Source: Legionellales bacterium
Lineage (GTDB): Bacteria > Pseudomonadota > Gammaproteobacteria > Legionellales > Legionellaceae
DNA length: 18,480 nt
Assembly: GCA_003489505.1 (NCBI GenBank)
Contig: DNMA01000220.1
Location: 626-19,105, forward strand
Direction of reading: 5' to 3'
Shown here: positions 8,099 through 18,430 of the stretch, piece after piece
How positions within the stretch are numbered: the first letter of the stretch is position 1
Layout: each line of letters begins with the position of its first letter
Position numbers and translations under genes: made by a program
Notes under the pieces: generated by a model
Database searches by the model: none
The model's input: only the letters and a program-made list of their open reading frames with translations
Told to the model about the DNA's origin: nothing

Positions 8099-9199
8099 TT
8101 GAAATTTTCAAAATTTTTTTGCCTGATGTGTATTTCACATCTTTGCATTGCCGATAATCCTGTCTTTGATATTTGTAAAAAACAAGTTTGTGATGTGATT
8201 GTAGACTCAGGTTATACAGGTACACGAGTTCACGTGTATACCTTAAACCCCCAAACTTTTAATCAAGATAAAAAACTCATTCAAATTTATGAAAAAAAGG
8301 TAAAAAAAAGCTTTACCAATATTGCACCACAAGAAACATATCAACTATTTGATGAACTTTTTTCTGAGTTTCCAAAATTTCGATTAGATACTTATGTTTA
8401 TGCGACTGAAAGTTACCGCTCTTTAACCTATACCAAGCAAAAGGAGTTTTCGCGATATATTCGTAGGTGGTTTAGAACTAAGCCCAATCTGAATTTAAGA
8501 GAGGCCAGAAATTTATCCGGTCAGGAGGAGGCTTTTTTTGCCTGGCTTTCAAATTATTTTATGCATTATACACAGTTAAAAGATAAATCTTCTATTGGTA
8601 TCATTGAAATTGGCGGTGGGTCTGCCCAAATTGCTGTGAACTACCAAGGCATATCCTCTTGGTCTGAAATCCATAATATTAATCGCTTAAATGGCTTCGA
8701 TGGAAAATTGATACAGTTATGGGTGAAAAGTCTGCATAGTTTTGGGCGTGAAAAAATGTCTCGGGATTTGAGTTGTCATGCGCCAGTCTCTATTGTTAAT
8801 TGTGTTAAACAAATATCGGTTAAGGCCTCCATCGAAGAAAATTATGATATGAATGAAATTCAAAATATCATTGAACAGCAACCACGATATACCACATGGT
8901 ATGGTTTAGGCTTATTGAGCTATGTGGGAAACTCACCTTTATATCATTTCAAGGGGGCTTATACTTTAAATCAGCTTTTGTCTAGTGGGCAACAACAAGC
9001 CTGTCAGATTGCGCCTGAGATTTTAAATGAAAAGAAAGATCCTTTTGCACAAAAGACTTGTTTTAATTCAGCTTATATTTATACCCTTACTCACAAATTT
9101 ATTGGCCTTCCTCAGGATACCGTTATTCATTATGATACTCGGGAAGAGGGCCAGGGTTGGCCCCAAGGTATTATGATTAAGCGATACATCGCTTATTAA
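8099..9199 (+). CDS. secreted NTPDase-like protein (GDA1/CD39 family), diverged copy 2
   Basis: A 366-residue paralogue of the preceding gene with its own signal peptide, likely cut after IA (residue 18). The start is TTG, supported by AAGGA seven bases upstream. The architecture is the same: N-terminal ICKKQVC (C26, C31), then ACR1 DSGYTGTR (36-43), ACR2 YATESYR (101-107), ACR3 GQEEAFFAW (141-149), ACR4 EIGGGSAQ (170-177) and ACR5 GWPQG (353-357). ACR1 has Tyr in place of the usual Ser, and ACR2 has lost the TAGMR core, while the ACR3 glutamates and ACR4 glycines remain. Nucleotide binding or specificity is probably changed; reduced activity or a binding-only role is possible. The frame is open throughout, so it is not a pseudogene. 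Its stop codon overlaps that of the convergent mdfA. Confidence 0.87.
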   Translation: MKFSKFFCLMCISHLCIADNPVFDICKKQVCDVIVDSGYTGTRVHVYTLNPQTFNQDKKLIQIYEKKVKKSFTNIAPQETYQLFDELFSEFPKFRLDTYVYATESYRSLTYTKQKEFSRYIRRWFRTKPNLNLREARNLSGQEEAFFAWLSNYFMHYTQLKDKSSIGIIEIGGGSAQIAVNYQGISSWSEIHNINRLNGFDGKLIQLWVKSLHSFGREKMSRDLSCHAPVSIVNCVKQISVKASIEENYDMNEIQNIIEQQPRYTTWYGLGLLSYVGNSPLYHFKGAYTLNQLLSSGQQQACQIAPEILNEKKDPFAQKTCFNSAYIYTLTHKFIGLPQDTVIHYDTREEGQGWPQGIMIKRYIAY

Positions 9200-10452
9200 G
9201 CCGCTTCGCCTTCTGTCGTTTCTTCTTTATTGCTTGCAAAGGTCAATACTTGTAAGCTCAAACCAATTGCAAATAAAAACCAAGCCAGTGCATGGAAGTT
9301 TTGACCATTAAAGATGAGATTGGATAATTCAATACCAACGGATTGAATTAACATGACAAATAAAGAAATTAATGCAGCGGTCGTGCCTTTAGGAACATCT
9401 GACAGGCTAAATAACTGGCGATAGAAGGGTGAACTAGCCGTAGCATAACCAAAGAAGTACCCCATAAACCCAGGTATAAATGCATAATAAGTAGGCCCAA
9501 ACAGATAAACCAGTAAGGCGCTTAGCATTAAATTGAAGATTACGGTATAGATGCCTTTTTGCATTAACTGTTGTAAATTATATTTTTGTATCCATTTCTG
9601 TAATAAGGTATTGGCAAAAATAAACGCTGAAAACATAGGGATTTGCCATAAGCTGTATTCATATAAGCTGTGGCTACTGTTTTTTGTAATAATCATCACA
9701 GGACTTAAAGCAATCCAAATCATACAAGGAACACCCATCAAGCTATGACTTAATAAGGTTTTCATAAATTTAGGGGAACTTACAAGTCTTGCATAATTAT
9801 GCATCATTTTTTTCATATTTAAAGGCTGTTGAGCAATATGATGACCATCAATAGTGGTTTCACCTACAGATTCGGGCATGTATTTCCAAAGACCCCATAA
9901 TGAAATAATAGTGAGTACAGCCACAATTTCAAAGATTTCTCGCCAAGTTGCATGTAAGACGATAAATGAACCTGCTAAAGGTCCTAATAGTGGAGAGACA
10001 ATCGAGATGCTGGCCATGAGTGCGGTTAATTTGATAGCATCGGTGTCATTAAAAATTTCTTGTAAGGTCGCATAACCAATGGTACCAATGAAACAAACTC
10101 CCATACCTTGAAAAATACGTTCTAGAAGAAATTGATGCATATTGTGTGATATGGCTAATAAAATTGTGCTGATTAAAAATAAAATGACGCCACTGAGCAT
10201 GACACGTCTTCGACCATAAGCATCAGAGATAGGGCCAATAATAAATTGAAGACTAGCACCACCAATCATAAAGCAGGTTACAGAACTGGCGATATTAGCT
10301 GGTGAAGCACCAAATGCATCAATAACTTGGTGCATTCCAGGTAAAATCATATCGTTAGATATATAAGTGAGAAACTCATACATTACTAAAAATAAGGCAA
10401 ACAAAATCCCTTGGCGTTGAGAAATATTAATCAATGGTTTGATATGTCGCAT
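9196..10452 (-). CDS. mdfA: MdfA-type multidrug/proton antiporter (MFS, DHA1)
   Basis: A 12-helix inner-membrane efflux pump of the major facilitator superfamily, exporting drugs in exchange for protons. From the ATG at 10452 it has 418 residues (E. coli MdfA has 410). The numbering then matches MdfA exactly: Glu26 and Asp34 in YEFLTYISNDMILPGM, and Arg112 in ERIFQGMGVCFIG, the residues known to matter for MdfA transport. Motif A is GPISDAYGRRR (73-83) and motif C is SPLLGPLAG. An upstream TTG at 10491 would add 13 residues and lies only about 8 bases after the predicted transcript start, so it is rejected. It follows the BepA-like protease gene on the same strand with its own promoter at 10506-10514. 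Its stop overlaps that of the second NTPDase gene on the other strand. Substrates cannot be told from sequence. Confidence 0.92.
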   Translation of the reverse strand: MRHIKPLINISQRQGILFALFLVMYEFLTYISNDMILPGMHQVIDAFGASPANIASSVTCFMIGGASLQFIIGPISDAYGRRRVMLSGVILFLISTILLAISHNMHQFLLERIFQGMGVCFIGTIGYATLQEIFNDTDAIKLTALMASISIVSPLLGPLAGSFIVLHATWREIFEIVAVLTIISLWGLWKYMPESVGETTIDGHHIAQQPLNMKKMMHNYARLVSSPKFMKTLLSHSLMGVPCMIWIALSPVMIITKNSSHSLYEYSLWQIPMFSAFIFANTLLQKWIQKYNLQQLMQKGIYTVIFNLMLSALLVYLFGPTYYAFIPGFMGYFFGYATASSPFYRQLFSLSDVPKGTTAALISLFVMLIQSVGIELSNLIFNGQNFHALAWFLFAIGLSLQVLTFASNKEETTEGEAA

Positions 10453-10505
10453 GAAAAAATAATCCAGTTGAGTTGCAAAAAAATTATACAAATTGAAAGG
10501 ATACT

Positions 10506-10514
10506 ATTATATCA
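10506..10514 (-). promoter_or_regulatory. extended -10 promoter for mdfA
   Basis: Read on the minus strand, TGATATAAT is a perfect extended -10 (TGn plus TATAAT). No good -35 box is present, as is common for such promoters. Transcription would start near 10499, giving a leader of about 47 bases to the ATG at 10452. Confidence 0.6.
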
Positions 10515-10529
10515 TACTTGATGCAAAGC

Positions 10530-11897
10530 TTAATCTTTTATTTCTGCGATTTTCGCATCGATGCGTTGAGCCATGTAAGAATTGGGTTTGGTGTATTTTT
10601 TAGCAACATTCAATTGCGTGAGAGCTGCTTTTTTTTCTCCTTGCAAAGCGTGGCAGGTCGCTTCTGTAAAATAGGCTTGAGCGGTCATATGAAGTTGCGC
10701 TTGCGCTCTGGCGAGTTTATAACAGATATTGAGGTCATTTTTAAATTTCCGATGCGCTTTTAAAAGCATGGAGAGATTTTTTCTAGGATTATCAGATTCT
10801 AAAAACTCACTATATTGATCAAGAACTGCGGTATTATTAGGTGTGATGCCATAAAATTTTTGATAGATGTCTTTGGCCTCGGATTTCTTTCCTTTCACTT
10901 CATAAGATTGAGCCAGTGCTAAATTGATAAATGGGTCATTAATAAAAGCACCTTGTGCCATCGGTTCTAGAATTTGAATCGTTTTTTCATCATGATTATT
11001 TTCTTGATAGTTTAGTGCAAGACCATATTGGCAGGCATAGCTTGGTGAATTTTTTAAACATTGTTTGTTATAGTATTCAAAAAGCTGTTGAGTATTGTGA
11101 GGCACTTGATGACGAACAAGCTCTTTAAATAAATGATATTGTTGTGAAGACGCGCTACTATGGCGACCTTTCAATTGTGCAATGCGATTGTCTGCTTCTG
11201 CAATACGATCTTCATCCAAGGGGTGGGTTCTTAAGATAGCAGGAATATTTGCGGAATAATAATAACGTGCATTCATTTGCATCTTTTTAAAGAAACTAGG
11301 CATTCCCTCTGGATCAAAGTCAGCCTTGGTTAAAATATCCATCCCAATGCTATCTGCTTCTTTTTCATTTGAACGTATAAAACTAATGGTGTCTTTTTCA
11401 AAACTGTCCATTGCACCAATCATGGCACCTGTTCCTAGTGTGGGGTTAATTACACCCAATGCAATAGCTGCAAGTATTCCAGCTAATTTTGGAATCTGCA
11501 TTTGTTTTTGGTGTTCAATCATCCGATAAAGATGGTGTAAACGAACGTGGGCCATCTCGTGGGCCATGACCGCAGCGAGTTCACTTTCATTTTGAGAAGC
11601 AAGAATCAGTTCAGTATTGACACCGATATAACCGCCAGGGCCTGCAAATGCATTGATTTCTTTGGATTTAACAATAAAAAAATAGGGTTTATCCATTTGG
11701 CCGTGTCTAGCAAGACGCGCGGCTAATTTATTGATATATCGATCGGCTAAAGGTGTTCTTAAAACTTGAGGAGATTGATTAATTTCTTTTTTAAATTGAA
11801 CTTCAAGATCATCAAGTTCTTTATTTGAATAAGCGGAGAACCCAAAACATGTTGAATGTATCAGTAATAATAATGTTAAAATTCTTGTGAATTTCAT
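10530..11897 (-). CDS. bepA: periplasmic M48 metalloprotease with TPR repeats (BepA-like)
   Basis: A zinc protease of the BepA/YfgC family that, in E. coli, helps assemble or degrade outer-membrane proteins such as LptD. It has 455 residues from the ATG at 11897 (BepA 487). The signal peptide, MKFTRILTLLLLIHSTCFGF, is typical. The active site HEMAH is at residues 113-117, and the third zinc ligand Glu180 lies in NEKEADSIG. The C-terminal half is a series of TPR helices (about 250-440), with runs such as INLALAQSYEVKGKKSEAKD. A longer frame begins at GTG 11927, but that lies before the predicted transcript start and hides the signal peptide. It is divergent from the riboflavin operon and followed by mdfA. 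BepA has only partial identity by eye, so the exact client proteins are inferred. Confidence 0.87.
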   Translation of the reverse strand: MKFTRILTLLLLIHSTCFGFSAYSNKELDDLEVQFKKEINQSPQVLRTPLADRYINKLAARLARHGQMDKPYFFIVKSKEINAFAGPGGYIGVNTELILASQNESELAAVMAHEMAHVRLHHLYRMIEHQKQMQIPKLAGILAAIALGVINPTLGTGAMIGAMDSFEKDTISFIRSNEKEADSIGMDILTKADFDPEGMPSFFKKMQMNARYYYSANIPAILRTHPLDEDRIAEADNRIAQLKGRHSSASSQQYHLFKELVRHQVPHNTQQLFEYYNKQCLKNSPSYACQYGLALNYQENNHDEKTIQILEPMAQGAFINDPFINLALAQSYEVKGKKSEAKDIYQKFYGITPNNTAVLDQYSEFLESDNPRKNLSMLLKAHRKFKNDLNICYKLARAQAQLHMTAQAYFTEATCHALQGEKKAALTQLNVAKKYTKPNSYMAQRIDAKIAEIKD

Positions 11898-11931
11898 GGT
11901 AATATCATCAAGCATGGATTGGAACACTCTA

Positions 11932-11940
11932 ATTATGCCA
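11932..11940 (-). promoter_or_regulatory. extended -10 promoter for the BepA-like protease gene
   Basis: On the minus strand, TGG followed by CATAAT forms an extended -10 with one mismatch. The transcript would start near 11925, about 28 bases before the preferred ATG at 11897. The -35 region is poor. Confidence 0.45.
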
Positions 11941-11955
11941 TAGACTATTAAAAAA

Positions 11956-11985
11956 TTGAATAATTTGTTAACATTATTATATATT
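11956..11985 (+). promoter_or_regulatory. probable promoter of the rib-pyrG-kdsA operon
   Basis: TTGAAT (11956-11961) is followed by overlapping -10 candidates, TATATA (11978-11983, spacing 16) and TATATT (11980-11985, spacing 18). The 120-bp gap to the divergent protease gene is very AT-rich and shows no FMN-riboswitch sequence. Confidence 0.4.
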
Positions 11986-12017
11986 TGTTTTCACATCATC
12001 ATTAGGTATTGATTATC

Positions 12018-13073
12018 TTGCAAGACGAATTTTATTTATTGCAAGCTTTGGAAGAAGCGAAGAAAGGTCGTGGGTTTTGTTCACCAAATCCTGCGGTGGG
12101 GGCTGTCGCTGTCAAAAATAATAAAATCATTGCCAAAGGTTATCATCATGCAGCTGGTCTTGCCCATGCTGAAATTGAATGTATGTCACAATTTCCTAAA
12201 AATACCCCAGGTGTGACTTTATATATTACGCTAGAACCTTGCAATCATTTTGGTAAAACTCCTCCTTGTGTCAATGCTATCGTAGAGCATGGTATACAAA
12301 AAGTTGTATACGGTTTACATGATCCCAACCAACTGGTACGCGCTTTAGATTCCAATGAAATTTTAAAAATGCATCAGATTGAAACATGCTCGATTTTACT
12401 CCCTGAAATAGAAGCCTTTTATCAGTCTTATGTTTATTGGACATTACATAATAAACCATGGGTTACAGCAAAATGGGCTCAAACCTTAGATGGTAAAAAT
12501 GGTATAGAAGGAGACGCTATCCATTTTACAAATCAAGAAGCTTTTGATTTTACTCACCAAAATCGTTATCACACTGATATCATATTAAGTACAGCGCAAA
12601 CCATATTAAACGATAACGCTCAATTTAATGTACGACTGCAAGATAAAGTGTATCCAAAACCTTTAGCTATTATTGATAGTCAATTGCGTTTAACTGGCCA
12701 AGAGGTTTGTTTTTCTCAAGCAAGGCCTGTGTGGATTTTTCACAATCATTTATATCAGCCTGCCAATCCCATTAAAAATGTACAATATATTTCATTAGAC
12801 TCACATCCAGAGCATGGTTTAGATTTGTCTTTGGTTTTACAATGCCTAGCTCAAATTGGTTTCCATGATATCTGGGTTGAAGCAGGTGCGAAAATGATGG
12901 CTCAATTACATCATCAAGGTCTAGTTAATACCAGTATTATATATGTTGCGCCAGCAGTTTTTGGTGTGAATGGGATGTCGGCTTTTCAAACGCCTTTAAT
13001 AAACTTTGAAAATGCAAAAAGTATTGAATGGTTTCCGATGGGAAGCAATGTTAGAGCAAAAATTAACTGGTAG
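12018..13073 (+). CDS. ribD: bifunctional riboflavin biosynthesis deaminase/reductase RibD
   Basis: It performs the second and third steps of the GTP branch of riboflavin synthesis, deaminating the pyrimidine and then reducing the ribosyl side chain with NADPH. The protein has 351 residues. The deaminase zinc site is complete: HAE (H50, E52) and PCNHFGKTPPC (C75, C84). The reductase domain begins near residue 145 with AKWAQTLDGK and is more diverged than usual: the common DDP loop reads NDNAQF. The start is TTG at 12018, because QDEFYLLQAL then aligns with the E. coli RibD N-terminus MQDEYYMARAL; another TTG at 12009 is less likely. AGGT lies about ten bases upstream. It opens a seven-gene operon and is eight bases from ribE. 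Confidence 0.94.
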   Translation: MQDEFYLLQALEEAKKGRGFCSPNPAVGAVAVKNNKIIAKGYHHAAGLAHAEIECMSQFPKNTPGVTLYITLEPCNHFGKTPPCVNAIVEHGIQKVVYGLHDPNQLVRALDSNEILKMHQIETCSILLPEIEAFYQSYVYWTLHNKPWVTAKWAQTLDGKNGIEGDAIHFTNQEAFDFTHQNRYHTDIILSTAQTILNDNAQFNVRLQDKVYPKPLAIIDSQLRLTGQEVCFSQARPVWIFHNHLYQPANPIKNVQYISLDSHPEHGLDLSLVLQCLAQIGFHDIWVEAGAKMMAQLHHQGLVNTSIIYVAPAVFGVNGMSAFQTPLINFENAKSIEWFPMGSNVRAKINW

Positions 13074-13081
13074 GGGTCGAT

Positions 13082-13708
13082 ATGTTTACAGGATTGGTGG
13101 ATGCTTTAGGAGAGGTGATTGAGTTTCGCCGACAACCTAAATCTGCATCCTTAACAATAAAATTTCCTTATACATCTGTTGTACTGGGTGAAAGTATTGC
13201 TGTGAATGGTGTATGTTTGACAGTCATGCAAGCAAGGCGTGATGAACTGAGCTTTGATGTTTCTTCTGAGACCCTTGCGATTACTAATCTGGGGCAACTT
13301 CAAGTCGGTGACACAGTCAATGGAGAAAGAGCACTTCAAGCCAATGCTCGTTTGGGTGGCCACTGGGTGACTGGGCATGTCGATACAATTACCCGTGTGA
13401 TTTCTTTGGAATCATTAGATGAATATGTTAAACTAGTTATTGGTCCGTTTTCTGAGAGTCAAAGGTTTTATTTAATTAAAAAAGGCTCCATTACTGTTGA
13501 TGGTGTCAGCTTAACCATTAATGAACTATCAGAAGACCAAATTGAGTTGATGCTTGTACCCCATACCATCCAAAACACTTGCTTTTCAAAGATAAAACTG
13601 GGACAAGTATTGAATATTGAATTTGATTATATGACGCGCACCATTGCTCATCAATTAAAGATGATGCTCAATGATGCTCATTTTAAAAAATTTTTGACAC
13701 AGGATTAA
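13082..13708 (+). CDS. ribE: riboflavin synthase, alpha chain
   Basis: The last step of the pathway, in which two molecules of 6,7-dimethyl-8-ribityllumazine are dismutated to riboflavin and a pyrimidine. The protein has 208 residues and two lumazine-binding repeats. The first runs from MFTGLVDALGEV and contains NGVCLTV (42-48); the second follows GGHWVTGHVD (92-101) and contains GSITVDGVSLT (135-145). This is the usual length and layout. GGGG precedes the ATG by a short gap. It lies between ribD and ribBA in the operon. In E. coli numbering the gene is also called ribC. Confidence 0.96.
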   Translation: MFTGLVDALGEVIEFRRQPKSASLTIKFPYTSVVLGESIAVNGVCLTVMQARRDELSFDVSSETLAITNLGQLQVGDTVNGERALQANARLGGHWVTGHVDTITRVISLESLDEYVKLVIGPFSESQRFYLIKKGSITVDGVSLTINELSEDQIELMLVPHTIQNTCFSKIKLGQVLNIEFDYMTRTIAHQLKMMLNDAHFKKFLTQD

Positions 13709-13720
13709 AGAGGTCTTTTC

Positions 13721-14938
13721 ATGTCGAATTTTAAAGATACCGTAGAAAACGCATTAAATGTCTTAAAAGCTGGCGGTATGGTAATTTTAGTTGATGATGA
13801 GCATCGTGAAAATGAAGGCGATTTAATTATGGCTGCCGAATTTGTCACCCCAGAAGCGATAAATTTCATGGCTAAATATGGTAGAGGCCTGATTTGTTTA
13901 CCACTAACGGCTCAAAAAGCCCGTGATTTAAACTTATCATTAATGACCAGCCACAATGGCTCACCTTTTCAAACAGCTTTTACCGTATCCATTGAAGCAG
14001 CTTCTGGCATTGACACTGGTATTTCTGCAGCCGATAGAGCACATACCATTTTAACAGCAACTCATCCACATGCAAAAGCCTCTGATTTGATATCCCCAGG
14101 ACATATATTTCCTTTGATCGCAAGAGATAAAGGTGTGCTCGAGCGTCGTGGTCAAACAGAAGGTAGTATTGATTTAATGAAATTGGCAGGACTTCAACCC
14201 GCTTCTGTGATTTGTGAAATCATGAATGAAGACGGGACCATGAGTCGGCGTGCAGAATTAGATGATTTTTCTAAAAAGCATCGCCTGCCTTTGCTATCCA
14301 TTCAGGATATTTTTAATTATCGAGTTCAACAACAAAGTCTAGTTTCGGAAGAAATATCTGCAAGAATTCCTTTAGCAGGTTTAAGTGATTTCAAAATGAC
14401 GGTTTTTCATAATCAATTTGATCCATACGAACATTTTGTTTTATCCAAACCACAAAAAGACCCCAAAAAACCACCATTGGTTCGTATTCATTCCGAATGT
14501 GTCACCGGAGACTTATTGGGTTCATTAAAATGTGACTGCGGTCCGCAATTACATCAATCCTTATCAATGATCAATGAAGAAGGTGGTTTTTTAATTTATT
14601 TAAAACAAGAAGGCCGGGGTATTGGCTTGGTCAATAAATTAAAAGCTTATGTCTTACAAGAATCAGGACTCGATACGGTCGATGCGAATATTAAACTTGG
14701 TTTACCCGTTGATAAAAGAGAGTATCATCTAGCCTATCAATTTTTAAAATTTTTCGGTTATAATACCATCCGATTAATGACCAATAATCCTCTTAAAATT
14801 AAAGCATTAGAGTTTTATGGTATTGCTGTACAAGAGCGCGTGTCTTTAGAGATTGAAACCAATCCTGAAAATAAAAAGTATATAGAAACCAAAATTAAAA
14901 AACTCGGCCATTATATTCAAAAAGGCCAGAGGGAGTAA
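13721..14938 (+). CDS. ribBA: RibBA: DHBP synthase / GTP cyclohydrolase II
   Basis: A two-domain protein of 405 residues that starts both branches of riboflavin synthesis. The N-terminal RibB domain makes 3,4-dihydroxy-2-butanone 4-phosphate from ribulose 5-phosphate. It has DDEHRENEGD (25-34) and PGHIFPL (126-132), but GQTEGSIDL (144-152) carries Gln145 where E. coli RibB has the metal-site His153 (GHTE). The C-terminal RibA domain opens the GTP ring. Its zinc cysteines C260, C271 and C273 lie in HSECVTGDLLGSLKCDCG, and KQEGRGIGLVNK (295-306) is intact. GTP cyclohydrolase activity is therefore expected, while the RibB half needs a closer look. The gaps to ribE and ribH are 12 and 7 bases; AGAGG precedes the ATG. 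Confidence 0.96.
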   Translation: MSNFKDTVENALNVLKAGGMVILVDDEHRENEGDLIMAAEFVTPEAINFMAKYGRGLICLPLTAQKARDLNLSLMTSHNGSPFQTAFTVSIEAASGIDTGISAADRAHTILTATHPHAKASDLISPGHIFPLIARDKGVLERRGQTEGSIDLMKLAGLQPASVICEIMNEDGTMSRRAELDDFSKKHRLPLLSIQDIFNYRVQQQSLVSEEISARIPLAGLSDFKMTVFHNQFDPYEHFVLSKPQKDPKKPPLVRIHSECVTGDLLGSLKCDCGPQLHQSLSMINEEGGFLIYLKQEGRGIGLVNKLKAYVLQESGLDTVDANIKLGLPVDKREYHLAYQFLKFFGYNTIRLMTNNPLKIKALEFYGIAVQERVSLEIETNPENKKYIETKIKKLGHYIQKGQRE

Positions 14939-14945
14939 ACGATTC

Positions 14946-17043
<2,098 letters not shown>

Positions 17044-17053
17044 GGGAGTTAAG

Positions 17054-17890
17054 ATGAATATCAATGGAATACCTGTCGGATTGCAATATCCTTTTTTTCT
17101 GATTGCAGGACCTTGCGTCATTGAAAGTGAAAGCATGGCAATGCAGACGGCAGAGGCTTTAAAAAAAATAACTGAGGAATTAAATATTCCATTGATTTAC
17201 AAATCTTCCTTTGATAAAGCGAATCGCTCATCGGGAAATAGTTACCGGGGGCCAGGCCTTGCCAAGGGCTTAGAAATCTTAAATCAGGTCAAACAAGAGT
17301 TTGGTTTGATGATTTTAACGGATGTGCATGAAGATACACCTTTTGATGAAGTAGCGGCAGTGGTCGATGTTTTACAAACCCCTGCTTTTTTATGTAGACA
17401 AACCAACTTTATTAAAAAGGTTTCAGAAACAGGCAAAGTCATTAATATCAAAAAAGGCCAGTTTTTATCACCTTGGGAAATGAAGCATGTAGTTGAAAAA
17501 GCAAAATCCACAGGCAACCAAAATATTATGGTTTGTGAACGAGGCGCTTCTTTTGGTTATAACAATCTCGTTTCTGATATGCGCTCTATAGCCATTATGC
17601 GTGATACCAACTGTCCGGTGGTATTTGATGCGACACATTCGGTTCAACTACCTGGTGCAGGCAATGGTTCATCAAGTGGAAATCGTGAGTTCGTACCTGT
17701 TCTTGCAAGGTCTGCTGTTGCGGCTGGTGTTTCTGGTCTATTTATGGAAACTCATCCTAATCCTGATGAAGCATTAAGTGATGGCCCAAACAGTTGGCCG
17801 CTACACTTAATGAAGCCTTTATTACAACAATTAAAAGATATTGATCAAGTGCTTAAAGCTTCAGATCGATGGTTGGAGATGGAGGTATAA
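17054..17890 (+). CDS. kdsA: KDO-8-phosphate synthase, metal-dependent class
   Basis: It joins phosphoenolpyruvate and arabinose 5-phosphate to make 3-deoxy-D-manno-octulosonate 8-phosphate for the inner core of LPS. The protein has 278 residues. Motifs are AGPCVIES (19-26), [11 protein letters not shown] and [12 protein letters not shown] (192-203). The four metal ligands of the Aquifex aeolicus enzyme (C11, H185, E222, D233) correspond to C21, H195, E232 and D243, all shifted by ten. E. coli KdsA, the metal-free class, has Asn in place of the first Cys. This protein is therefore of the metal-dependent class. GGGAG precedes the ATG at good distance. The stop is one base before the next gene. 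Its presence implies an outer membrane with LPS. Confidence 0.97.
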   Translation: MNINGIPVGLQYPFFLIAGPCVIESESMAMQTAEALKKITEELNIPLIYKSSFDKANRSSGNSYRGPGLAKGLEILNQVKQEFGLMILTDVHEDTPFDEVAAVVDVLQTPAFLCRQTNFIKKVSETGKVINIKKGQFLSPWEMKHVVEKAKSTGNQNIMVCERGASFGYNNLVSDMRSIAIMRDTNCPVVFDATHSVQLPGAGNGSSSGNREFVPVLARSAVAAGVSGLFMETHPNPDEALSDGPNSWPLHLMKPLLQQLKDIDQVLKASDRWLEMEV

Positions 17891-17891
17891 T

Positions 17892-18356
17892 ATGACAGAA
17901 CAAAAAAAACCATGGCCTGGACGAACTGGACATGTTTTAGCCTGGTTAGGCACTATGCCGTTTATCATTGCTTTAATCGTGAGTTTAAGCCCATATCGTT
18001 TACATGTCTGGCCTTTCTTAGTGGTTTTGGTTAGCACCTATGCGGCAATGATTGTGACATTTATTGCAGGAACCCATTGGGGCTTATCGGCACATATTCC
18101 AGAAAATAAAGCTAAAAAAGTCATGATATTCAGTAATCTGATTACGCTCTTTGCCTGGTTAGGGATTTTATTTCCTTCATGGTTAATCAGCTGGATAATT
18201 GTTTTAAGTTGTTATTGGTTAGCTTATGCTATCGATAAAATCATTGCACGCCATGGCGGTAGTGATGCACAGTATTTAAAAATGCGACTGCATATCACAA
18301 CCGTTGTCACTGTTATCTTGTTTGTTTTGGTATTTCTTGGACGGTTTGAGTTGTAA
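17892..18356 (+). CDS. DUF3429-type inner-membrane protein
   Basis: A 154-residue protein with about four or five hydrophobic segments (roughly 15-35, 38-57, 74-92, 94-110, 130-150), so probably an inner-membrane protein. The motif FIAGTHWGL (about 57-65) in the second segment region fits the DUF3429 family, whose function is unknown. GGAGG six bases before the ATG at 17892 sets the start; a longer frame from 17841 runs into kdsA and is not used. It is the last gene of the rib-pyrG-kdsA operon, one base after kdsA, and is followed directly by a terminator. The DUF assignment is by recalled pattern. Confidence 0.85.
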   Translation: MTEQKKPWPGRTGHVLAWLGTMPFIIALIVSLSPYRLHVWPFLVVLVSTYAAMIVTFIAGTHWGLSAHIPENKAKKVMIFSNLITLFAWLGILFPSWLISWIIVLSCYWLAYAIDKIIARHGGSDAQYLKMRLHITTVVTVILFVLVFLGRFEL

Positions 18357-18384
18357 AAAAAGCCCTATTTTAAGGGGCTTTTTT
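18357..18384 (+). terminator. rho-independent terminator of the rib-pyrG-kdsA operon
   Basis: AAAAAGCCC(T), the loop ATTTTAA, then (G)GGGCTTTTT form a stem of nine bp plus a G-U pair, starting right after the stop codon and ending in a run of six T. The A tract before it makes it workable in both directions. Confidence 0.92.
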
Positions 18385-18430
18385 ATATATACGCAAAAGT
18401 TTGAGGTGTTAAACCTGCCAAAACTATTGA

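Noticed and set aside
10453..10491. N-terminal extension of MdfA from TTG 10491
   Set aside because: With the ATG at 10452 the key residues fall at 26, 34 and 112 exactly as in E. coli, and the TTG lies almost at the predicted transcript start.
11898..12017. FMN riboswitch before ribD
   Set aside because: The 120-bp gap is AT-rich and lacks the conserved G-rich RFN sequences; it is also short for a riboswitch plus expression platform.
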